From assembly GCA_000499405.2 (NCBI GenBank), contig HG738137.1, forward strand, positions 9,659,459-9,723,458: 64,000 nucleotides of DNA, written 5' to 3'. Shown in pieces: positions 26,806 to 39,158 of this stretch (positions are counted from its first letter, which is position 1; each line of letters starts with the position of its first letter). Both the position numbers and the translations under genes were made by a program. The notes under the pieces were generated by a model. That model had not been told where the DNA came from. It made no database searches and worked only from the letters and a program-made list of their open reading frames with translations. The DNA comes from Onchocerca volvulus. Its lineage: Eukaryota > Nematoda > Chromadorea > Rhabditida > Onchocercidae.

Positions 26806-27742
26806 CTGCAATCATGTCACTTCCTGTATAGCTATCTTCTTCTCCAGATATGTCATAAACAATCAATCCTAATAAATTTTGTCTAATTTAATACACCTCG
26901 GAATCTTAAAAGCTGAAAAAATGAGTAAATACAAATCCATATCCAAGCAATCCTGAAATTATCCTTACAAATTTGTTTAAAAAGTGCAATAATGCCAAAA
27001 AAATTAATTGCTGTTTAATTCCAGATAAATTTTTTCAAGAGTTCATCAAATAGAAAATGATGATAAAATTTATTCCACAATTCATCATCATCTTCTTTTA
27101 GAATCATAATAAATTCACCGGAAGAGATTAGCAAACTTCTTTTGATTCATTAATTTCATGTAACTACCGTAAGAACAAAAATGACAACTTAAAGACGACG
27201 AATGGGACGGAGAAATTTTCGGTATTGTCCTTCACATTTTCTGTTATCTCTTATGCTCCCTAGGAGAAAAACAAAATGGTACTTGATGTAAATAGGTGGT
27301 TTTTCCTGACTTCTCCATTTAAGAAATGGAAAACTTTCAGGCAGATCACTTAAACATATCAAGATAATGAATGATTACAAGTGATAGAACGATTGCTATG
27401 AGAAAAAAAGTCGTAAAAATCATTCTTGCATGACAAATACTTCTTTTTTCAAATTTTCGCAAGTTTATTTAGGAATGGTTCATACAGTAAATCATAAAAA
27501 GATGACCTTATTGAGCTGCATTCTTCGATATGAATCATTTCTTGGATTATTGCTTTCTAAAATTTAGAAACTAGTCCTAATTTTGACCGATCAATAACAA
27601 TCACTTGAAGTTTAGCAATACTAAATGAATAATTAAATTTCTATTCATAGTTTTATAGAATAACTATTTATTTATGAGAATTTCTAGCGGCGATTGCCGA
27701 ATTATAAAATGATATATTTAAGATACAATCAAATTCACTTAC

Positions 27743-27874
27743 TTCGATCTTACGCTTCATCGTCACGCCATGTATCTCATCTAATGCTCTGAGAGTATTT
27801 GGAACTTCGATAATCGTGATAAATAGAATGGAATTTCCAAATGTACCGTATTCACCGGATATACAATACGGTAT
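27743..27874 (-). other. Exon-like island, RRM-like C-terminal half
   Basis: A 132-base minus-strand segment sits between a GCTAG acceptor and a strong GAA|GTAAGTG donor, open for exactly 44 codons. Its second half reads FITIIEVPNTLRALDEIHG and then VTMKRKIE. This resembles the RRM pattern of beta-3, helix 2 and beta-4 (compare F-V-T-F ... A ... L-H-G ... R-K-I-E in RBFOX/FOX-1-like proteins), with one residue missing before RKIE. The first half does not match an RRM, and I could not find an exon carrying RNP2 nearby. It may be an exon of an unrecognised RNA-binding protein, a decayed paralogue or chance. Confidence 0.33.
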
Positions 27875-29086
27875 CTAGCATACTAATCGATTTATCACAC
27901 CATCAACTGCTTTAATTATATGTTAATACAAAATCGTTTCAAAAATCAAATGTTAACTAACACTACCATCAGCGTTCCTATACTTTCCGGATTGTGCTTT
28001 TCATCTTATCACGATAAGCTATATATCATGTTGATGAAAGCGCTCTCTGCTACCGTACTCATTAATACCTGATCAGAAATCAAACAAAAAAAAAAAACAA
28101 TTTGGATCGAAATGCAACATCCGGTAAGGAGTATCTATGATGGATAAAAAAAAAAAAGTTGGGAATAAGATGAGAGTGAGTATTGGAGAAGAGCAAAGAA
28201 ATGATTTTTAAAAAAATTCAAAAGAGGAAGATGAAACTAGTCGTAGTGTGCTGCGAGTGCAGAGCAAGAATGCAGCTGCGAGTAGAGGCATGTCCATTTA
28301 CACTTCTCCTTCATCCAACAACACGCTGCAGGTTGTTAGTATCAAACTACTACAAACAACAAAGGTATCATCAGCCTCATTTCACTACTATTATTCTCCT
28401 TTCTCCCCGTGCTCTTCTCTTACCTGGTTGGCTCTTACCTGCCTATCTTTTCCACCTTTCCGCTCATTTACAAGCAATATTCATGCAGATGCAAAAAAAA
28501 AAAAAAAAAAAAAATGATTGCGAGAAAAAAAAGTTTTTTTTGTGAAAGAATAAAGAATGATTAAATCATCGACCGGTCGACTGCTACTGCTACATCGATA
28601 AACCGGAATGAATGAAGAGAGAGAGGATGGAAGAGAAGTAGGAAAGGTAAACTTCATTCTCAGGTATATTGTTTGTCGTTCAAGTGAAAGATGACTTTTT
28701 GTAGCGAAACAGAGGAGCAAGCTTTCGTGATGGAGCATTAATGAGAAGAAACCGCTTGCATTCTGTGAATAAAAACCTGGAAAGAGCTAACTGTTTCAAG
28801 TTTTACCCGATATTTTTAAATTCAAAAATGGGTAAAAGGTTACCAGGTTGGTAGGTCGATAAAATAAAAAAATATTCATCTTCACGGTACAAAAGATGAT
28901 GATAAAAGGAGGGGGAGTGAAAGAGGAAAGATGAAGATTGAAAGGAAGAAATTGTCTTAACCATTTTTTCTTGCAACCGGATGATGATTACTGCCATCGA
29001 GAAAGACAGAGGAAGGAGACCGCCGTTATTAATCAATTAACCAACCGGTAATGAGAGTTGACGGTCGGGGACGAGTGGGTGGGTAA

Positions 29087-29349
29087 ATGCTACTCGTCCC
29101 GTGTTTGGTATACCCAAAACTTCAACAGCTTGTTGATCCGAGAGGAGCAGGTAAGAACCTGCCCTGCATTGATGTGTTTTTTTTTTTCATGCCCTTTCTG
29201 CAATCATCAAATTGATAAGCAAACAAGCAACCTATCAACCAACGGCACCAAAGCTAACCCATCATTACTCCTCCTTCTTCAATTTTGCTTCAGAATCAAC
29301 GTCGTGCATATATTATTACATTCACAAACTCAGATCAATCAATCGATAA
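29087..29349 (+). other. Possible two-exon small ORF
   Basis: ATG 29087 opens a frame to an ideal CAG|GTAAGA donor at 29150/29151. A TTTTGCTTCAG acceptor at 29293/29294 continues the same frame to a TAA ending at 29349, giving 39 residues with a hydrophobic start (MLLVPCLVYPKLQQLVDP). A second frame through the same two segments is also open, so the coding reading is ambiguous. The surrounding block is GC-richer than average. No family is recognised. Confidence 0.2.
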
Positions 29350-30413
29350 TGCTCGTCACATGAACCATTAATTCTTATCCTAATTTTAATTACTACAAAT
29401 TCCTGTACATCTTTGTTTTGCAAAAAAAAAAAAAAAAAAAAAAAAGAAACGTTTAATTTTAGAGTACATTTTACAAATATAGGAAATATCGATTGATTCT
29501 AGAAAAATCAAATTGAATGAGCAATTGGAAATACCTGATCATTGTTGTAGTTGGTCTCTAAAAATATTGATGCATTTTGTATCGTTATCATTGTTTTCTT
29601 GGCTTGTCATCCATCCCATTTTTACATTGCTATGCACTTCAGCATGCTGCTTGCTACTGCAGCTGCAGCTGCAATTGCTACACATTCTTTTGATCACTAT
29701 TAGCTTTTTTTTTTTTTTGCATTACGTTCTCAGCCGAACAATAACAAAAATTCTACCTAGCGAATGATAGGCTGATAAGGCAAACAGCTATCGCAGCTAT
29801 ACAAAACGAATGTTTCTTCCAACTGATATCATCGTATTTGATAAAGTTGTTATCATTTTTTAATTTCTAAATATTGCCATACAAGCAAGATAATATTACA
29901 GTTCTTTCAACAGTTTGATCTATTTGTAGATCACTTTTAATTTAATCAGCATTATCAGTGTTGATGTTTGATGCGTGAGAACAAAGAGGAAAGAAAATAA
30001 GTGAGATCTGTATACGAAATACGTAAATTAATAATGTATCAAATTTTAAAAGACTAAATTTAATACTGCAATATTTGGAGATAAATGAAAATTCAATATC
30101 TCCCATTATTTCACTGATTGAGAAATCAGTTTAATCGTATGGATAAAGAAACAACCTTTTTTCGATAAATCTTCAATAATTGAGTAAACAATTTCCAATT
30201 TTCACATTCGAAATCCTATTTCCTGATTATGAAAGATCAAAAGCTAAATATCTGATAGCGTTTTTATGAGCAGAGAATCAACAACAATCAACAGTTAGAA
30301 GAAGAAGAAGAAGAAGAAGGAGAAAAGGAATGTATCAAGTATTCAGAATCCTGTTTATAGAATGCTATTTTAGAAAACATAATTCCCTGAAAAATATTCC
30401 ACTCAGAATATAT

Positions 30414-30495
30414 GTATCTATATATATATATATATATTTAAGAAGGATGTCAAACTATATATATATATATATATATTTAAGAAGGATGTCAAACT
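30414..30495. repeat. (AT)n with a duplicated 40-bp unit
   Basis: Two adjacent copies of a TA-dinucleotide tract followed by TTTAAGAAGGATGTCAAACT. Confidence 0.9.
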
Positions 30496-31384
30496 AAACA
30501 ATTTGATAAGCACTTTGTTACCAACATGAAAAGGTAACGATAATAGAAATGACGAAGAAAAAAACAAGTTTATTTGTTGACAAAGATTTATCAATTGAAG
30601 AAAGCTTCTTCCTCTTCTTCTTCAATGCTTTTTAGTTTGCAAAAAAAAAAAAAAAAAAAAGTAATAAATAATTATAATTAACCAATGTTTCATTGCTACA
30701 AATCAACGTAATGTAATATTGTATGCGAAAAAAAAAGAAAAGAAAAATGATAATTAGGATGTGATATGATTTATAGCTATTCAAAACAAAACTTATGCAT
30801 TGGTTACAATTAGCTAATAATAAAGTGAATGTTGCAAAAGTTTCTTGCAAATAATTTTGCGAAGCAAGCAATACGATGATTGCATTTTGAATGAAGGCGA
30901 TTATAAAATTGTCGCATAAATTGTAAATTATGAAGCGCTAATTTGAAAAATGCTAACTTTTCAAGATAAAAAAAGTATCAAAAATGGAAATATTAAAAAT
31001 TCATCTCTTCGAAAAGTGACTAAAATTTCATCACATTTTTCAGTGAATTGAATTATTCTAAATTATCATCAAAAACTTTAATAAGATAATTTGAGAAACC
31101 AGAATCGATCTCGATCTTCTTGTCCTGGAAGTTAATCGCAAATTCTTGAAGTATTAGTCGAAATTTCTGATTGCAATCATAAAACTACCTGAGCTAGCTA
31201 ATGCTAATAAAACATTAGTGTCTGTCCAAAAAAGTGATAAATAAAATAGTATACAGGAGGGAAAGAAAGTGTTTAAATTTAACAACGAATAATAAACAGG
31301 ACAGGGCAGGACAGGATGGGAATGAAATGAATAGAAATTGTCTACTATTTATCTGTCCGTGGCCATCTGTAGACTATCGTCTTC

Positions 31385-31500
31385 ACACACACACACACAC
31401 ACACACATACACATACACATACACAACACACACACCACATACACACACAACACACACATACACACGCATACACACATACGCACACACACACACACACACA
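31385..31500. repeat. (AC)n / ACACATAC microsatellite
   Basis: About 115 bp of interrupted CA dinucleotides. It generates spurious His/Thr-rich open frames on the plus strand. A (GA)n tract follows at about 31625-31653. Confidence 0.95.
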
Positions 31501-31544
31501 AAGTCATCATCATCATTTATTCGATGGTAGAAGGAGGAGAAGGA

Positions 31545-31950
31545 TTATTCGTGGATGGAACCATAGGGGGCCTTTTTAGGTACCTTTTCTGAATACCCAC
31601 AAAAAACTGCGGTCATCCAGTAAAGAGAGAGAGAGAGGGAGAGGGAGAGAGAGAAAATGGGATGACAAATTTGGATTTCTTTGTATTTACCGAACCATTC
31701 TTCAAATTCTCTCAAATACCATTTCTGTTTATTTGATCCTCCTGAATTTAATGATACCGCATTATATCCATCCATCCGTCCATCCATCCATGTCACATTC
31801 GTCGTCGAATTCATCGAATAACTGCCGGCAACTATCCTTTCGTTTAGATGAGGGGAAAGTATGCAACAATCATTTACGGAATGCTCTTCAATCCTTGACC
31901 TTCGACCTCATTATCATCAATGATTGATTCCAAACTATCGTTTTTCAAAC
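31545..31950 (-). other. Candidate 3' exons of an unidentified minus-strand gene
   Basis: Segments 31950-31878 (frame containing SLESIIDDNEVEGQGLKS), an internal segment ending at 31691 (NKQKWYLREFEEWF) and 31606-31545 (VFCGYSEKVPKKAPYGSIHE, then stop) can be joined in phase with GT/AG borders. The middle exon may begin at 31836 through a poor acceptor, or at a better TTCAG acceptor near 31742 if an earlier donor (GAAG|GTCAAG) is used in the first exon. Part of the middle segment is a GGAT microsatellite. No family recognised, no start exon found and no matching exon upstream, so confidence is low. Confidence 0.25.
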
Positions 31951-34925
31951 CTTCGAAGAAAAAAACCATAAAAAACTTCGACACAATCATAAAGAGAAAA
32001 CGTTTTTTTCTTGGATTGTACGACCGATTGCTCTCACAAATTTTCTGCCATTTATTCGCTTTTTTTCTTTTTTTTTTTTTCGCCCCGTACATGTAATAAA
32101 TGGGTTCTCAAACAACAATTTTTTGGGATGTCGTTTTATTTGGAGTGAATAATGCCTCTTTTCTTCTTTTTTTCTCTTTCTCTTTCTCTCCTATCTTTTT
32201 TTTTTTTTTCTTTTTTTATAGGAGAGGGAGGGAGGGGGAGAGATGGAAATATAAACGATAATGCTTGGCCTAGAAAAAAAAAAAAAAAGAAAAGTTGAGA
32301 ACAATTGTATTCATAGATGCAAATATACGGATACGGTGCACAAAAATGCACTTCAATAGTTTCTTCCTTCTTTTTTTGATGTCAACTGAAGGATCAAAAA
32401 ACAGAAAAGGGACGAATACGACATGTTGCGGGGGGGAAATTACTAAATTGCAACATATTGTAATCAGTAGGAAGAGCGAAATAGAATAAATGAAATCAGT
32501 AGTGCTGGAATATAAAAATATATTAATGATTAATTTAATCAAGAAAATTTATTTCTTTAATGGACAGAATTCCACAAATTAGTTGAATATTACTTACTTC
32601 GAGAAATTGTCAACAGAGAATATCCCTCGGTTACTTAGGCTTATTTTCTTTTCAATTTCTATATGAAGGAAAATTGAGAAGAAAATGCATGAAAATGTTT
32701 GATAAATTGCAATTCAAATCAAAAGGTGTCTGCGACACCTCTGCCCTGCGAATTTCGTAACTTCGAAAGATTTTCCAAAAAAAAAGATTATTTGAAAGAT
32801 TATTTGACATATGTTGACAAAGAAAAAAAATTTTGTAAATATTTGTTGTATTGCATTCAATAAAAAACAATTTGAGAAGTTTATTCAAAAGTAAAAGTAC
32901 GAATGAACTATTATAACTCAAAATAGGAAAAATTTATGACAATAAAAAAAAAATTAAAATTAAAAAAAAAAAGTAAATAAATGTTTACTTCCATGAATGA
33001 TTGTACCAACTGTCACCAAAAAGATATTCTGCGTGCATATCTGTGATCGAATATAATAATCTGATAGCAGATTTTCAAATAATCCACAAAAGAATCAAAC
33101 TGAAAAAGTATTTAATCACAACGATTTTGCAAATTTTATATGACACGTTATTCCATGTCATTTTAAACTCAACAATTAACAGATTTGCATGTATTCCGGT
33201 GAAAAATTTAATTCATTGAAAATTATTTAATTTTGTCTTACACGTTTGTTTTGACATTTTAAAAGCAATTGAATGATTTATTCGATAGATATTGCTTAAA
33301 GAGAAAGCGAAAGATTTTGATTGATATGATTAAATTTGAGTAACGATCAAACATTTCTCAGCAGCCTGTTTATACTCGAAAATAAAACTTTCAAGCTGCC
33401 GATTAGCTCGAATTTCAACTCTAATAATTCAATATTCATTGAATAGAAATTGATTGAAAAGAAGTTTTTGTTTGTTTGAAATTCAAGTTTTATACACATT
33501 GACTTACAGTACAATATCAAAGTTGTAGATCAAGTAAAAAGTCTGTAATAACAATAATAACAAAATATTTCTGAAAGTAAAAAATGTTGAAGAATGGAGA
33601 AAGGATTTGATGAGGAGATATATATAATATAAAATAAAAACAATGATGGATCAAGCAGATATTTGCGATTCAAAATATACAATACAATGTTGACAATGCT
33701 CCATCTGTACTAACGATTGTAATGGTAAACTAAAAATATTACTGACAAAGTCGAAAATTAATCAAAGGGAAAATGGCAGGAAAATGGAAAAGATCTGATC
33801 AGAAATTATTCGAATAAAAAAAAATATCAAAGTTTTTCTTCTTTTTTATTGCTATTCGAATAATATCGAAAATTTTTCGTCTCGATAAAAAGAATATTCT
33901 AAATTTTGATTCAATCAATAATTTCAGGATATTCCTATACGATTCCTATACAAAATTTAAAAAGATAATTTAAAGAACAAAATATCAGTAGTGTTATCAT
34001 AATCGTGGATAAACATGCACGTAAAGATATGTAAGGATTTCTATAATAATCCCGAAATTCCGCCTCTTACTATACAAAATGAGAGACAAAATTTTTGCAT
34101 AGTGAGTGCGATGAGGTTGCGAATTTCGTCAATTTGTTTTCCATGCTTTCTGATTTATGCGACTCGCTTCTGTAATTCTCGAATTGTGAGGGGGTTTTCG
34201 TATTTTATTAAGTGGGATGTGAGAGATGAGGAGGGAAAAATAGGAAATCTCAGAATTTTTCATTTTTTGATTGAGTTATCTTTGGTAGTTTTTAAATTTT
34301 TTGATGAATTCCACAACTGTCGGATAGTGCTGGGTATTATTTAGACAGATATAGTGTAATGTGAAAGCAAATCAATCAAATTTTGTAATTATCTAGCATA
34401 AACTTCTGCAGCAACTGATTATCAGATTTGGTGCTCCATGTTGATAATATTCAGTGTCAATTATCATCGCTTAACAAAAATATTTTGTCAAGAAACTTGA
34501 ATTGTTTGTAGGTGATAAAATATAGTGTGCAATTATTGTTAGTGATTTTTTAAGTTTACTTTATCTTTCTTGGTTATAATATTCTCTTTAGTTCATTTTA
34601 TCAAAATTCAGAAGTGTCTCCCACATTTCCCCTCATCTACACTTCATTTATTCTCTTTATGCCACTGAATTCAGTGGAGAACACCATGATCGTAGCATTA
34701 CATGAATTTTAATGAAATTGAAAATAAGTTTCTTAGATTTATTACGTTTGAACATTTTTTAATTTGTTCGTACACTTTTCATATCTTTCCGTCATGAACT
34801 TTTGAAAAGACGAAGCAATAAAAAAATTAGAAGATTGAAAAATGATTAGAATTTAAAGAACGATAAGGACTTGAAGAACGACTAGAACGTAAAAAAAGGA
34901 TTGGAAATTGAGAAACGATCCGGTT
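31951..34925. other. Upstream flank of the FKBP8-like gene
   Basis: About 3 kb without a defensible gene. It includes pyrimidine-rich tracts at 32160-32220, a G6-7 run near 32432 and a 109-codon plus-strand frame at 34015-34344 with no recognisable motif. The last few hundred bases should hold the FKBP8 promoter or a trans-splice leader site, but neither can be named from sequence alone. Confidence 0.45.
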
Positions 34926-37900
34926 ATGTCAGGCTGTAGTTGGAATGAAAACGGCGAAGAATTACAACTTGCTGGTTCGGATGATATAAATGAGGTTGCT
35001 AGTAATTAACTATCAGTTTTATATATTCTTCTTCTCTTTGTTATTGTTATAGTTAAATGTATTGTCTTCTTACATAATAAAATAAGTAAATATCGTCGGA
35101 TATGACAGGTTAGTTTTCCAGAAAATTCTTATAATTTTAATAGGATCAAGATTTCCACAAAATTTTTCCTCTTGTTTTGCCATTTGCAGTTGCGGTTAGA
35201 ACGGTATATTAGTGATAAATTTTTGGTAGAAAACATTAGTTATAAGTGAATTCATGTAAATTCGGTGATATCTGCAGTTGTATTTCAAATTTTATTTATA
35301 TAGATGAGTAACTTATATAAAGAAAGGATTGTTTTGGAAGTTTGCAGTAGTTTGAATGGTGTAATTTGTTTTATAAGTATTGGTTAGTTCAATTATAACT
35401 TAACGTTATGTTAAATACTTGTTTACAGAACTATTGTCATCGTCGTGCAGTGAGCAGTGGTGAGCCGTCGTTAGATGGTTCTGTTGACGAAGAGCGTGCT
35501 GCATTAAGTGATTCTGATCTTGCCGGTGTTGCGAGAATACAGGTAGTTTTTTGCTATTCAGTCAGGATTTTTTCGTTTGAAAAAAAAAGCAGTATGGTTG
35601 GTTCGAGATTTAAAATTTTTGTATTTTAAACTTTTCTTATAGTCATTGATTCATTTTAATCATTATTTCATCTTTTATTTCAGACTCTGGCAACAAAAGC
35701 AAAAGGCCCATCCAGTGATGCTCTCGAAACAGAATGTCGCACGGAGCAATCCCTTTCTGTTTTCAACGACGTACATTGCTCCACATCCACAGAAGAATGG
35801 AATGATATTTTGGGTAGTGGACAGTTGTTTTCTAAGGTCACTTTCGTAATAGTTAATCTTTCCAGTGAGCTAAAGATAATAGTTAACCTTCCCAATAAGT
35901 TGTCACATCAAAGCTATTATGTCGCTGGCTTTATTTAAAAAATTGATTCATATATCTGATCATTCAATAAAGGTATTTTTGGTAGTAGTACCACCACCTT
36001 GGTTTTTGAATATAACTCAATATCTCTAGTCCAAACTAGGCTTACAGTACTGTTCATCTAATTGCTTCTTTTAATTTACTTATCCTGGTCTTCTCACTCA
36101 TATTTTTTTAGCTTGAAACTCCTTTTTTAAAATGACCATCCATCATCTTCCCTAAGTTCACGAACTACTTGTGTTTAACTACTTGAAGCAACTTTTTGTC
36201 GATTCGAAATATTCTAACAACAAAAAAAAAAAAAACTAAATATTGTAACAACTGGACAAAATAAAAGTGGTTTAATATAATTAAATATTATAATTGGTTA
36301 GGAAGTAAACATAAATAAATTATAATCAATTTTGGTGAAGTACTGAATGAATTGCTGAATTAAAGGAAATATGGATTTCAGGTGTTAAAAGTTGGTAAAG
36401 GACCAAAAGCCCGGAATGGTCAAAAGGTGACCATTCGAGTTATAGATATCAAATTTGGAGTGGACAGTGTCAGCGAGAAAACATTTGTTCTCGGTTTCAG
36501 CATGGTTATCGATGGTGTGTTGTATTTCTTTTTTATGTAATTCTTTTATCGTTAGATTTACTAGTACATTTAACAGTATTTTCCGTGCGTACTGCTGGAT
36601 TAATCTATGTTAATGATAATGATGCTAGTAAAATATTTATTATTATGAGTGCAAGTGAAACATTTATTGATTATCTAGAAACATCTTTTATACATGTCTA
36701 TAGATATTTCTTTTAAATTGGAAGGAATTAGTCATGCGCTAAGAATAAATTTAATTTAGTTATTTGAGACTTTATAATATAGAAAATCATCCATTCTTTA
36801 TTAGATACATATGCAGTAAATTTTAAATTTATAGATGCATTTACTTAAATATGAATAGCTGAACTTAAAAATTTATCATGAAAACTTTCCTTATTCTCTT
36901 TTCCGTACTTTTAATAATGCATCTTTCAGCATGGGAAATGGTACTGCAACTGATGCATGAAGGCGAAATTGACGCCATAAAAAGTGAACATCGTTTTGCA
37001 TATGGTAGCGTAGGTGATCCAGAACGTAATATTCCACCGTACCAAACGATGGAATATGAAATTGAATTAATCTGTATTGCTGATGGACCACTATATACAA
37101 CGTTGCAAACGAATGAACTGGTGAAACATATCATGGAGTTGAAAGAAAGAGGGAATTATTTCTATAATAGAAAGGAATTGGAAAAAGCAATATATGTTTA
37201 TAAGAGGTAAGTAGTTAAGGCTATGAATAACTTAGACATGAAGAAATAGGACTGAAATTTGAGAATTTTATAGCTGCGAATGTTATCCCATATTTTCTTC
37301 CCTTCTTTTTCGTTACAAAAATATTTCAATTTTAAATACAGTTTATACTGAATAAAAATGGAAGATAAGATCACATAATTTTACATTAATACTGTTAAAT
37401 TTTATTAAACTATTTCAGATTCATCAAATTACAATGTCTGATTCCTGAACTGATTAGTAAAAATTTTGCCGTTCTTCAGGAGTACCGAATTGATTGATAT
37501 GCCCCCAGAAGATGAAACACTACGGAATTTATTCTCTTTAATTTACTCCAATTTGTCTGTTTGCTATGCGAAGGTTGGGAATTCCTTCCTATGTATTATC
37601 TTCTTTCATTTTTTAAACCTCTAATTTCTGTAGATCATAAAATATAAGTAACTTTAGTTTTTGGATTGCATTGATTCTTGTTCTTATTGATGTATGTGAT
37701 TCATTGCTTTACAATACTTTATGTCGATCATGTTTAACATTAGTATGTTTTGAATTCATAAAGTACCGATAGTAATTTTACTGTAGATTATTTCGGATTT
37801 AATTGAAATACAAATGTTCGTGGATTACTGATTTTTTGGCTACATTTTGTAAACCTTCCGTATTATGTATCGGTAATTATTTTGTCAGTTTACTTTCTAA

Positions 37901-38669
37901 TATATTTCTTTCTAGCTTTGCGATTGGAAGTTAACTTTGGATGCTTCTAACGATGCTCTGAATTTGAATGCTGGCAATACGAAAGCATTGTTTAGGCGAG
38001 CAAATGCCTATGCAAATTTGAATTTTATCGAAGAAGCAATCGATACGTTGAACATCGCACATGAAATTGATCCCAAGGACGAGGTAAATCTTGAAATCCA
38101 ACCATTTCAATTCAGTGTAAGAAATCAAACATGCACCACCGCTTTTTGGAGATTACATACACTTTTTTTTTTTCAATTAAACTCATGCAAGATATTCAAG
38201 AAGGACAACATAGAACTTGTTAGAGAAACGTAAGATCTCTATCTAGAAACAAATAATGCAAATCAGCTTACTAAAATGTAGCAAGTCGAGCACATTTTTG
38301 TTTTGTCGCTTAAGCTTAAGTTCTTCATTATAGTTTTGATCAGCTATGCAAAATAACTCACTTTATGCTAAGCATGTCTTAACTCATTTTTAGTCCCACA
38401 TTGTTTTAGTGACTGCAAAATTGACCAATTTAATAATTGATTTATTATCTTTTTAGCTTATCGTTAAAGAATTGCGCCGTCTGAAAGCACGTTTGAAACT
38501 TTGCCGTGAGCAAGAACGTTCACTATATAAACGAATGTTAGCTGGAGCACAAGCTGATAATGAACATCGGATATATTCCATCCGTCGATTAAGATATTCA
38601 TTGCTTGCATTCTTTATTGTTGCATTTGCCTTATTCATTCATTTTCTTCGTATTATTATGGATTGGTAA
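34926..38669 (+). CDS. FKBP8-like immunophilin: FKBP domain, TPRs and C-terminal membrane anchor, 8 exons
   Basis: Exons 34926-34994, 35429-35542, 35684-35836, 36382-36514, 36930-37206, 37480-37573, 37916-38083 and 38457-38669 join in phase to 406 aa, close to human FKBP8 (412). An acidic, Ser-rich N terminus (about 1-95) precedes a diverged FKBP domain at about 98-210, with AWEMVLQLMHEGE, FAYGSVGDP and NIPPYQTMEYEIEL. Three TPR units (about 220-340) include ERGNYFYNRKELEKA and GNTKALFRRANAYANLNF. LYKRMLAG matches the family's post-TPR motif, and residues 383-403 form the single C-terminal transmembrane segment. FKBP8 proteins sit in the mitochondrial outer membrane and ER, bind Hsp90 by the TPRs and affect Bcl-2 proteins and mitophagy. 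Several usual FKBP active-site aromatics and the Asp are missing, as in other FKBP8s. AATAAA occurs near 38755. Confidence 0.93.
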
Positions 38670-39158
38670 TATCACTAATAATTTTCGAAACCTAATTAGG
38701 ATAATGCGTATTTCAAGAATATATTAATTTATTTATGATTTTGGGATTATTTAAAATAAATAGATTTGAAAGGAATTTTTTTGAAAAAAATGATCAGGGA
38801 AAATTTAGAGCAATATTGTTTGTTAGAAACATCATAGTTTAGCCATCGTAAGCTAAATTTTAAAGAAATATCATTCTCAGGGTTATTTATTTCGCTTTCT
38901 TATTCATTTCCTGTATATTTACATTAATGATGATAAAAATTCCTTTCTCTGAAGCATTTTCGAATAATAAACCTCTTTTGAAGGATAATGAAAAAAACCG
39001 AAACTTTATTTCATTAAATTACCAACAAACAATTGAGGTCCCGTAACAAAATCTTTTTAAAGCTTTGAAAAAAAAAAAAAACTAGCTGCTTATTATCCTG
39101 CTTGGAAAAAATGGCAGCACATAAATAGTCGCTTACTTCAGAAAACCATAAAATAGTT
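38670..39158. other. Convergent intergenic gap, FKBP8 / CLN3
   Basis: 490 bp between two facing stop codons. An AATAAA near 38755 suits the plus-strand gene. TTTATT at 39005-39010 gives AATAAA on the minus strand for CLN3. No coding signal. Confidence 0.65.

Noticed and set aside
31234..31592. Thr/His-rich plus-strand frames
   Set aside because: Translation of a CA microsatellite.
34015..34344. 109-codon plus-strand frame with a repeated RIV motif
   Set aside because: No family match. The two similar RIV stretches are too short to be a repeat, and no promoter or splice context supports it.
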